Shown: positions 19,284 through 26,851 of the stretch, one piece after another | Position numbering within the stretch: the first letter of the stretch is position 1 | Layout: each line of letters starts with the position of its first letter | Translations under genes and position numbers: made by a program | The notes under the pieces: model-generated | What the model saw: the letters and a program-made list of their open reading frames with translations, nothing else | Database searches by the model: none | What the model was told of the DNA's origin: nothing | Source of the DNA: Ignavibacteria bacterium | Lineage (GTDB): Bacteria > Bacteroidota > Ignavibacteria > Ignavibacteriales > Ignavibacteriaceae | Length of the DNA: 64,000 nt | Assembly: GCA_017302895.1 (NCBI GenBank) | Contig: JAFLBV010000001.1 | Coordinates: forward strand, 1,178,001 to 1,242,000 | Direction: 5' to 3'

Positions 19284-21203
19284 ATGCCGGAATTTAAGTT
19301 TAAACCATTTAATGAGATGCGGGAAGAAGACTACCGCACAGTCGGATTCAAGTCAGGACTTGAAGTTCATCAACAGCTTTTAACAGAAAAAAAACTCTTT
19401 TGCAGGTGTCCTGCGGGAATGTACAGCGATCAGTACAACGCTGAGATTCTCAGGCACATGCGACCCACACTCTCCGAACTTGGTGAGTATGACGGGACTG
19501 CACTAATGGAGTTCAAGACGAGGAAAGAGATTATCTACCGGATCAGTCGTGAGACAGTCTGCACCTATGAGATGGATGACACTCCACCATTCGAGATTAA
19601 TGATGAAGCCCTGGATATTGCATTCGGGCTCGGTATGCTTTACGGTTCCTCGATGGTGGATGAGGTGCATATCGCCAGGAAGCAATATCTTGACGGCAGT
19701 ATTCCGACCGGATTTCAGAGGACGGCAATTGTTTGTCTCGACGGGAGGGTACCCTTCAAAGACAGGCACATACAGGTTATTCAACTCTCGATAGAGGAAG
19801 ATTCGTGCCGCGAAGTAAGCGACATAGGGCATCGCCGTACTTATCTTACCGACAGACTTGGTATGCCATTGGTTGAGACGGTCACAGGTCCCGACATGAG
19901 AACCCCTCAGGAGGTTGCGGAAGTGGCGGAAATTCTAAGAAGACTTGCAAGAAGCACAGGCAAAGTTCGTTCCGGTATTGGAGCCGCCCGTCAGGATGTA
20001 AATGTGAGCGTTACCGGTGGTACAAGAATTGAAATTAAGGGGGTTCCGAGGATTCCTTTGATCCCGCTTCTTACATATAACGAGGCAATGCGGCAGTGGA
20101 ACCTGCTCCGTCTCAGGGACGAACTAAACAGGAGGGGAATCACGAAAGACACCTTCGAAAGTGTCACTACAGATGTTACCCGCCTGCTCAAGAAAACGCG
20201 TTATCAGCCGATTGCAAGCGCCATTCTTACCGGGATGAAGGTTTTGTGTGTCTCACTGAAAGGGTTCAAGGGATTGCTCAGGTGGGAGACACAGACGGAC
20301 ACCTATTTCTCAAGAGAAATATCTGACAGAGTCAGGGTAATTTCATGCCTGACCACACTTCCAAACATCATTCATTCTGACAGTCCAAGTGAAACGATTG
20401 CAACTTCGGAATGGAACACTCTTAAAAAAGCTGTGAATGCATCTGAAGACGATACCATTGTGCTTGTTTGGGGAGATGAACAGGATGCAAAATCGGGTGC
20501 TGCGGAGATTGCAATAAGAGCAAAGGAAGCCACAATCGGGATTCCGTCAGAAACCCGGCAGGCACTCAGAGATGGAACAAATGGATTCGAAAGAATTCTA
20601 CCGGGTGCCGACAGAATGTACCCCGATACCGACCTTCCGCCAAAGAAAATTACACAGGAAAGAATTGCAAGAATCAGAGCAGGACTTCCAGAACCTGTCT
20701 GGGAAAGAGAAGCGAGATACCGCAGTCTGGGTGTCCCTGCCGAACATATTGAAAAACTTGCGATGTCGCCACTGGCGGGGATTTTCGAAGATGCCATAAA
20801 CAAATCAAATATCAACCCCCGTTTTGCCGCAAGAGTGTTGCTGGAGTACCCAAGAAGACTGAAGAAAGAGCATCTGCCCGTTGAAAATCTTACCGGTGAG
20901 AATTATGATTCCCTTTTCCGGCTGATGAACGAGGGGAAAGTCGTTAAAGACAGTCTCTACTTTATTTTAAGAGAATCTCTCGTCTCAGGCAGGGATATTG
21001 AATCAACAGTTCAACCCCTTTCAAACTCTGAAGAGATAAAAGCGATTGTCCTTAAACATGCCGAAAAACTGAAATCGACGAAGATCAGAAGACCCGAAAA
21101 GGCAAAAACCATCCTGATGGGGATGATCATGGAGGAACTAAGGCTTAAGGCAAGCGGAAGTGAAGTTGAAAAAGCAATGAATGAACTTGTGATGGAGGTG
21201 TAA
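19284..21203 (+). CDS. gatE: Archaeal-type Glu-tRNA(Gln) amidotransferase subunit E
   Basis: Kinase/transamidase subunit of GatDE, which converts Glu-tRNA(Gln) to Gln-tRNA(Gln). It is related to GatB, but 639 aa long instead of about 480. The cradle domain starts GFKSGLEVHQQLLTEKKLFCRCP. An AspRS-like (GAD) insertion follows at about 300-440, which GatB lacks and GatE has. Downstream are the GatE motifs GADRMYPDTDLPP and a helical/YqeY-like tail (KAKTILMGMIMEELRLKASG). Two Cys in the CRCP motif may bind zinc. It is followed after one base by gatD, the expected partner. In textbook distribution GatDE is archaeal, so its presence here suggests lateral transfer; codon use looks like that of its neighbours by eye. 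Confidence 0.93.
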   Translation: MPEFKFKPFNEMREEDYRTVGFKSGLEVHQQLLTEKKLFCRCPAGMYSDQYNAEILRHMRPTLSELGEYDGTALMEFKTRKEIIYRISRETVCTYEMDDTPPFEINDEALDIAFGLGMLYGSSMVDEVHIARKQYLDGSIPTGFQRTAIVCLDGRVPFKDRHIQVIQLSIEEDSCREVSDIGHRRTYLTDRLGMPLVETVTGPDMRTPQEVAEVAEILRRLARSTGKVRSGIGAARQDVNVSVTGGTRIEIKGVPRIPLIPLLTYNEAMRQWNLLRLRDELNRRGITKDTFESVTTDVTRLLKKTRYQPIASAILTGMKVLCVSLKGFKGLLRWETQTDTYFSREISDRVRVISCLTTLPNIIHSDSPSETIATSEWNTLKKAVNASEDDTIVLVWGDEQDAKSGAAEIAIRAKEATIGIPSETRQALRDGTNGFERILPGADRMYPDTDLPPKKITQERIARIRAGLPEPVWEREARYRSLGVPAEHIEKLAMSPLAGIFEDAINKSNINPRFAARVLLEYPRRLKKEHLPVENLTGENYDSLFRLMNEGKVVKDSLYFILRESLVSGRDIESTVQPLSNSEEIKAIVLKHAEKLKSTKIRRPEKAKTILMGMIMEELRLKASGSEVEKAMNELVMEV

Positions 21204-21204
21204 T

Positions 21205-22593
21205 ATGGCAACAGATAATGATTATAAAGGATACAGAGGCGAAACGCTTGCAACACTTCAGAAGTTTTCTGCGATGATTTGGAGCGACATTGAAGTGCTC
21301 ACTTCGGACGGGACCTATTACGGCAGAGTTTTGCCCCGTTCCGAAACTGCGGATGACAAACACATTGTGATTAAACTTGTTTCAGGTTACAATATCGGAA
21401 TTGCTGCTTCAAGGGTGCTTGATATAAAAGTAACGGGCAGGAAAGAGGCACATTACAAGATCCCCGAGAAAGAATTTCCATATGATCCCCGAAAGCCGAG
21501 AGTAAAACTTCTCGGAACGGGAGGTACCATCGCAAGTCGCCTCGACTACAGAACGGGTGCCGTGATTCCTGCATTTTCTCCGGGAGAACTCTACGGATCA
21601 GTCCCTGAACTTGCAGATATCTGCAATCTCGAAACGGAAAAACTGTACGGTGTCTTCAGTGAAAATATGGGACCTGAACAATGGATCGGAACTGCCGAAG
21701 CCATCGGGCGTGAAATCGAAAAGGGCGTTCAGGGCATTGTAATCGGCCACGGTACCGATACCATGCACCACACTGCAGCAATTCTATCGTTTATGGTCCA
21801 GAACTCACCTGTCCCGATCGTCATGGTGGGTTCTCAGCGCTCGAGTGACAGACCCTCTTCTGATGCAGCTCTGAATCTTATGCACAGCGTAAAAACCGCT
21901 GCCGAGAGTGATATTGCAGAAGTGCTGGTATGCATGTTCGGACCCACTTCCGATGACTACGGTTTGCTCCATCGTGGTACAAGAGTCAGGAAAATGCACT
22001 CGAGCTACAGATCCACTTTCAGAACAATCGGTGATATTCCCATTGCAATGGTGAGCCGGGAAACAATCACACCACTTCGGCAGGATTATAAAAGAAGAAG
22101 ACACGATAAAAATGTGATAATTAATACTGCGTTTGAAGAGAAGGTGGGAATCGTCTATTACTATCCCAATATGAAACCCGATATTATCGATTCTTTGATC
22201 GACAACGGGTACCGGGGAATAGTAATTGCGGGAACGGGGCTGGGACATGTGAATAAACCTCTTTATCCTGCGTTAAAAAGAGCAAAGGAGAAAAATGTCG
22301 CTGTTTACATGACAGTACAGACACTTTGGGGTTATGTGCAGATGTATGTATATGACACAGGCAGAGATATGATGGAACTCGGAGTGGTACCTTGTGCGAA
22401 TATGCTTCCGGAAGTGGCGTACATGAAACTCGGTTGGGCACTCGGTCAGACTGAGGACCTCGAGGTGGTGAAAAAGATAATGCTCACTCCCGTAAACGGC
22501 GAAATCACAGAACGGGAACCGAGCAACGGGTATCTCATCCTGCAGGGTGGAATCCCTGAAGTAGAGGAGTTTATTTCAAAATACAGAAAGTAA
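21205..22593 (+). CDS. gatD: Archaeal-type Glu-tRNA(Gln) amidotransferase subunit D (asparaginase-like)
   Basis: Glutaminase subunit of GatDE: releases ammonia from Gln/Asn for GatE. An N-terminal small beta-barrel (about 25-80; SDIEVLTSDGTYYGRVLPR) is specific to GatD and absent from plain L-asparaginases. The asparaginase domain follows with LLGTGGTIASR (Thr near 105/108) and VIGHGTDTMHHT (catalytic Thr-Asp). The length, 462 aa, is slightly above archaeal GatD (about 435). A strong GGAGG lies 5 nt before the ATG, and the spacing to gatE is one base, so the two are co-expressed. A free asparaginase is unlikely because of the N-terminal domain and the gatE neighbour. Confidence 0.93.
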   Translation: MATDNDYKGYRGETLATLQKFSAMIWSDIEVLTSDGTYYGRVLPRSETADDKHIVIKLVSGYNIGIAASRVLDIKVTGRKEAHYKIPEKEFPYDPRKPRVKLLGTGGTIASRLDYRTGAVIPAFSPGELYGSVPELADICNLETEKLYGVFSENMGPEQWIGTAEAIGREIEKGVQGIVIGHGTDTMHHTAAILSFMVQNSPVPIVMVGSQRSSDRPSSDAALNLMHSVKTAAESDIAEVLVCMFGPTSDDYGLLHRGTRVRKMHSSYRSTFRTIGDIPIAMVSRETITPLRQDYKRRRHDKNVIINTAFEEKVGIVYYYPNMKPDIIDSLIDNGYRGIVIAGTGLGHVNKPLYPALKRAKEKNVAVYMTVQTLWGYVQMYVYDTGRDMMELGVVPCANMLPEVAYMKLGWALGQTEDLEVVKKIMLTPVNGEITEREPSNGYLILQGGIPEVEEFISKYRK

Positions 22594-22626
22594 TTTTTAT
22601 TTAATATTTAATAAGAGAGATCCGTC

Positions 22627-24771
22627 ATGCCGGAGAGATTGATTAACGAGATTATCAAGCTGCAGGAATTCAGGGATTTGCTCCTTAATACCACCAAAAA
22701 GTTTATCGATGTGTCGATTGAAGACCTTGACATACTTCTTGATGGTATCCTCAAGGATGTAGGAGAGTTTTTTCAATGTGACAGGAGTTATATTTTTCTG
22801 TTCGACCGTGAACGGCAGATAATGAACAACACTCATGAGTGGTGTGCAGAGGGCATTTCTCCAGAAAAGGAAAATTTACAAAATATTCCTTTCGACATGC
22901 TGCCTGAGTGGATGGAGGAACTTTCAAAAGACAGAAATATTCATATTCCACTTGTCTCGGAACTTCCGGAGTCATGGTCATCAGTCAGGGAGATACTTGA
23001 AGCGCAGGGGATTCAATCTCTCATCGTGGTGCCGATAATTTTTAATAAGGAAGTGATTGGTTTCAACGGCTTCGACTCTGTCAGAAATCAAAGATCCTGG
23101 CAGGAGGAGGAGATTAGCCTTTTAAGGATACTGGCAAACAATATAGCTTCTGCTGTGAGCAGAAGAGAGACCGATATTGAATTGATCAATGCCAAGAAAG
23201 CTGCTGAAAAGGCGAACATGGCAAAATCGGAATTCCTTGCAAACATGTCCCATGAAATAAGGACGCCTCTGAACGGTGTAATCGGGTTCACTGAGTTGTT
23301 GCTTAGCTCAAAGTTGGACGACAGCCAGAGATTGTATCTCGAAAATGCGATAACTTCAGCACATACTCTTCTATCGCTGCTTAATGATATTCTCGATTTT
23401 TCGAAAATAGAGGCGGGGAAACTTGAACTTGACGAGGTTTTAACCGATATCGTTTCGATAATTGAGCAAACTGCTGATGTGGTTAAACTTCAGGCAGCAA
23501 TAAAAGGGATTGAACTAATGGTTAACATTGAACCGGGGATTCCCAGATTTGTTACAACCGATCCGGTAAGACTGCGTCAGATCCTTGTAAATCTGCTTAA
23601 TAATGCCGTGAAATTTACAAACAAAGGCGAGGTGGAGATCAAAGTAACAAATGCAGGCATTAATGATTCAGAGAAGAGGATCCAATATCTTTTTGAGGTC
23701 AGGGATACCGGTATCGGAATCAGTGATGCGGATATGTCAAGGATTTTTAAGGCTTTTGAGCAAGCGGACACTTCGACCACAAGGAAGTTTGGCGGAACGG
23801 GTCTCGGACTTGTAATCTCGGGGAAATTGCTCGAGAAACTTGATTCAAAACTTCATGTTTCGAGCGAGCCGGGCAAAGGGAGCACCTTTAGTTTCATGTT
23901 GGATCTCCCACTCGCGCTTGTAGATCAGGAGGATCCGATCTCCATTCAGTCGATAAAGAAGGTGCTGGTTGTTGAAGACAACGATCAGAATTTGAAAATT
24001 TTGAAGGGGATGCTTTCCTATAAAGGAATAGCGGTGGAGACTTCGGGAGACGGGATTGACGCCCTCAAAAGAATCCGTACAGAGGGTGATTATGATGCCG
24101 TTCTGGTTGATATGAACCTCCCCTTCATGGATGGTATCGAGGTAATTAGCAATATCAGAAAAAAATTGAATCTTCAACCTGACGAACTTCCTGTTATACT
24201 TCTCGGGTCTTCCTCGGATGATCCCTTAATCAGGGAGGCTGCTTCCGGTTTGGGGATTCACTCAATTTTAATGAAGCCTCTTAAGATGGACGAGCTATAT
24301 GCTGAGTTGGCGAAGATCAGTGATTCCGGTGAAAACCTGAAGGAGGTTGGAAAGAACGAACATGCTCATCCTCACCGAAAGGATCACAGTTCCAACATAA
24401 TGCTGATTGCTGAGGATAATGAATTTAATCTTGTGCTCGCGAGATCTCTGATACACAGGAACTTCCCCGGGTTCTCAATTATTGAGGCGAGAAACGGCAC
24501 CGAGGCAATCGAGCTATACAAATCTGAAAAGCCTGACATGATTTTAATGGACCTGCAGATGCCGGAGATGGACGGATTTCAGGCAACAAGAATTATCAGG
24601 AAAATGGAAGAAGACGATGGAACACACATCCCGATTATAGCCCTCACTGCAGGTGCTCACCAGGGAGAAAAAGAGAAATGTCTTGCAATTGGAATGGATG
24701 ATTTCCTTACGAAGCCTGTAAAACTGGATACTTTTGTTGATACATTGCAGAGATTTCTTAAGAAAGATTGA
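22627..24771 (+). CDS. GAF-domain hybrid histidine kinase with two receiver domains
   Basis: Soluble hybrid kinase with no TM segment. A GAF domain (about 10-190; FFQCDRSYIFLFDRERQI, VVPIIFNKEVIGFNGFD) is followed by HisKA (FLANMSHEIRTPLNG, His near 209), HATPase (VNLLNNAVKF, DTGIGIS, GGTGLGL), REC1 (VVEDNDQN, acceptor Asp in VDMNLPFMDG near 494) and REC2 (IAEDNEFN, acceptor Asp in MDLQMPEMDG near 641, Lys in TKPV). No HPt or DNA-binding domain is present, so phosphate must leave through another protein. It lies 33 bp after gatD on the same strand and may be co-transcribed. Its last 14 bp overlap the convergent next gene. Confidence 0.9.
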   Translation: MPERLINEIIKLQEFRDLLLNTTKKFIDVSIEDLDILLDGILKDVGEFFQCDRSYIFLFDRERQIMNNTHEWCAEGISPEKENLQNIPFDMLPEWMEELSKDRNIHIPLVSELPESWSSVREILEAQGIQSLIVVPIIFNKEVIGFNGFDSVRNQRSWQEEEISLLRILANNIASAVSRRETDIELINAKKAAEKANMAKSEFLANMSHEIRTPLNGVIGFTELLLSSKLDDSQRLYLENAITSAHTLLSLLNDILDFSKIEAGKLELDEVLTDIVSIIEQTADVVKLQAAIKGIELMVNIEPGIPRFVTTDPVRLRQILVNLLNNAVKFTNKGEVEIKVTNAGINDSEKRIQYLFEVRDTGIGISDADMSRIFKAFEQADTSTTRKFGGTGLGLVISGKLLEKLDSKLHVSSEPGKGSTFSFMLDLPLALVDQEDPISIQSIKKVLVVEDNDQNLKILKGMLSYKGIAVETSGDGIDALKRIRTEGDYDAVLVDMNLPFMDGIEVISNIRKKLNLQPDELPVILLGSSSDDPLIREAASGLGIHSILMKPLKMDELYAELAKISDSGENLKEVGKNEHAHPHRKDHSSNIMLIAEDNEFNLVLARSLIHRNFPGFSIIEARNGTEAIELYKSEKPDMILMDLQMPEMDGFQATRIIRKMEEDDGTHIPIIALTAGAHQGEKEKCLAIGMDDFLTKPVKLDTFVDTLQRFLKKD

Positions 24772-25726
24772 TCCCGTTTATATCGAGTCCGCAGTGTGAG
24801 CCGGTGCCTGTGAAGATTACTTCCGTACCCTCTTTCAGGGTAAGAGTGACGGCTGAGTTGAGACTTTCGGTTACTTTGGTCAGTCCGTTCATGAAATAAG
24901 GAGCGATCAGGTCGGATGCCTTGCCTCTATCAATCGTAAATTCCAGTGAAAATCTTCCTTTTGAGATCGTGGCAGATACCTTGCTTTCATCCACCTGAAA
25001 CCCGGTCATTTTTGATCCGTTCCATGTTGCGAATGTGAACTGCCTCCCCTGATAGTGAAAAACCGAGAGGAATCCGGTAAAACTTCCTGTGAGCCAGGGT
25101 ATTTTCGCGACCGAAAACATAAATGAAGTGTCACTGTTGTCGAAGTGGTTCGACTGACACCAGACATACCCTTCAGGAAATGAAGATCCCCAGTCCTTTT
25201 CAAGATATGCCTTTCCGCCTGTGAAGTCGATTAACCTTCCGTCCACATTGAGCGAGCCTGAAATTCCGGAAGACATCGAAAGAATTGCATGGTTGCATTC
25301 CATCATCGGGACATAAGAGTACCATCCCATAACATTGGGACTGAGGAGAGCAGCTTGAAATATCACCGGATCATGGAACGAAAGAGTGCCCTTTACCGTA
25401 ATATCCCCTTTGAGATCAAGAATGATATTCTCGCGTGAAAAGTAATTGCTTCCAATATAAACTTTAAAATCTGAATCGTCTGATTCCAGATCCTTGATGT
25501 CATTAAATATTACACTTGACCGGTGTGAGGTGCCATCGAGAATCTGAGTGAAGCATTTTGCATCATCTCCTTTCACAATCGCAGGGATTATTGCAAGCAC
25601 TTCTGTTTTTTCGGAATTAACAAGTTTGTAGAACCACCCCTCAAAAAAGAAATTTTTGTAACCTTCCCGGTGATAAACCCACGGTTTGAAGACCAGTCTG
25701 TAGTGGTTGTAGATTGCTTTAAGCAT
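24758..25726 (-). CDS. Tocopherol-cyclase-like family protein, function unknown
   Basis: 322 aa without signal peptide. FFEGWFYKL near the N-terminus and KAYLEKDWGSSFPEGYVWCQ in the middle match the two most conserved stretches of the tocopherol cyclase family (plant VTE1, cyanobacterial SlrI737-type). Bacterial members outside cyanobacteria have no established reaction, so chromanol-ring formation is only one possibility; a lipocalin-like lipid-binding role is another. It is divergently paired with a UbiA-type prenyltransferase, which in tocopherol synthesis makes the substrate of the cyclase. It overlaps the end of the hybrid kinase gene by 14 bp on the opposite strand. Confidence 0.65.
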   Translation of the reverse strand: MLKAIYNHYRLVFKPWVYHREGYKNFFFEGWFYKLVNSEKTEVLAIIPAIVKGDDAKCFTQILDGTSHRSSVIFNDIKDLESDDSDFKVYIGSNYFSRENIILDLKGDITVKGTLSFHDPVIFQAALLSPNVMGWYSYVPMMECNHAILSMSSGISGSLNVDGRLIDFTGGKAYLEKDWGSSFPEGYVWCQSNHFDNSDTSFMFSVAKIPWLTGSFTGFLSVFHYQGRQFTFATWNGSKMTGFQVDESKVSATISKGRFSLEFTIDRGKASDLIAPYFMNGLTKVTESLNSAVTLTLKEGTEVIFTGTGSHCGLDINGINLS

Positions 25727-25780
25727 AATTGAACAATAAAGTGAAAAAAATCAGTTATTTTAGCATAACATTTATACAAT

Positions 25781-26737
25781 ATGCGAAAAATCAAAATGAA
25801 ACAAAGACCAAATTTACTCAAAATGATAAGGGCACCGTTCCTGTCATCCATTCTTGCGCCACTTCTCTTCGGAACAATTGCCGCGGTAATTATCAAAGAT
25901 GGTGCATTTTCTTTTCCCGGCTTCTTCTTTGTGCTTGTCATGGGAATTGGTCTTCATGCGGCAACAAATGTTTACAACGACATCTATGACACTATTCAGA
26001 GAACAGACAAACTGAATGTTCACCGGAACGAATTTAGCGGTGGCAGCGGCATTCTAGTTGATTTTCCTGACATGATGCCACGAATGTACAAAATTGCCCG
26101 TGTATCACTGGTGATTGCCCTCGCTGGTGCCATCGGGATCGCATTTTTTATTGACAAAAATCTTTATCCATGGCTTGCGGGGTTATATCTGTTGTCTGCA
26201 TTCTTTGCGAAATATTACACTGCCGCTCCAGTTAAACTGGCATACAGAGGAATGGGTGAAGTGTCGGTTTGGTTTGCATTTGGTCCGATGGCAGTTCTTG
26301 TGGCAGCGGTGAGTCAAAATGTTCTTTTTGAACCATTAATACTACTGCTCATGCCAATCAGCGGACTCAGTACCCTCTCAATTTTGTGGATGGGGCAAAT
26401 GATCGATCTGGACGCAGACAAAGCAACGGGAAAACTTGGTGCGGTATCAAGAATCGGAACAGGTCATTCACGGCTTGTTTATATCGTGATTCAATCTCTC
26501 CTGATTGCCAATATCATAATGATTCCGCTTTTTATCCCCAAGGCCGGGTATTTTGTTCTGATCTCCCTGTTGCCATATATTATGCTGTTTCCCAAAGTCG
26601 TGAAGATAATTATGCGTGAGCACTCGAATGCGAACGGCTTAAAGCCCGGAGCCGGAATGAATGTGATGGTTCATCTGCAACTTTCGATTTTGCTCATCCT
26701 TGGTTTATTGGGTGCTTTGCTTGCTTCTTCCTTTTAA
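25781..26737 (+). CDS. UbiA-family prenyltransferase (MenA-like)
   Basis: Integral membrane enzyme attaching a polyprenyl chain to an aromatic acceptor; about eight TM helices. The first Asp-rich motif NVYNDIYDT (near 65) and the second GQMIDLDADKATGK (near 205) bind the Mg-diphosphate. The shape and the TDKLNVHRNEFSGGSG segment resemble 1,4-dihydroxy-2-naphthoate prenyltransferase (MenA), the quinone-pathway enzyme, but other UbiA acceptors cannot be excluded. ATG 25781 or the Met five codons on could be the start. A long inverted repeat begins at its stop codon. Confidence 0.8.
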   Translation: MRKIKMKQRPNLLKMIRAPFLSSILAPLLFGTIAAVIIKDGAFSFPGFFFVLVMGIGLHAATNVYNDIYDTIQRTDKLNVHRNEFSGGSGILVDFPDMMPRMYKIARVSLVIALAGAIGIAFFIDKNLYPWLAGLYLLSAFFAKYYTAAPVKLAYRGMGEVSVWFAFGPMAVLVAAVSQNVLFEPLILLLMPISGLSTLSILWMGQMIDLDADKATGKLGAVSRIGTGHSRLVYIVIQSLLIANIIMIPLFIPKAGYFVLISLLPYIMLFPKVVKIIMREHSNANGLKPGAGMNVMVHLQLSILLILGLLGALLASSF

Positions 26738-26813
26738 AACCACTGAGCACACAGAGATCACAGAGGGAGGCTTTTAATCCCATTCTCTGTGTGCTCGGTG
26801 CGCTCTGTGGTTT
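26737..26813. repeat. 29-bp imperfect inverted repeat (hairpin) after the prenyltransferase gene
   Basis: 26737-26765 and 26785-26813 are inverted copies matching at about 24 of 29 positions, beginning AAACCAC and containing GAGCACACAGAG, with a 19-bp loop. The left arm starts inside the stop codon of the prenyltransferase gene. There is no T-run, so it is not a typical terminator; this kind of sequence looks like a dispersed intergenic repeat. Confidence 0.7.
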
Positions 26814-26851
26814 ATTTCGCTTTGGTATACTTTAGTTAGCTCAACTCAAAA

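Noticed and set aside
21205-22593. Plain L-asparaginase
   Set aside because: The extra N-terminal barrel and the one-base linkage to gatE fit GatD.
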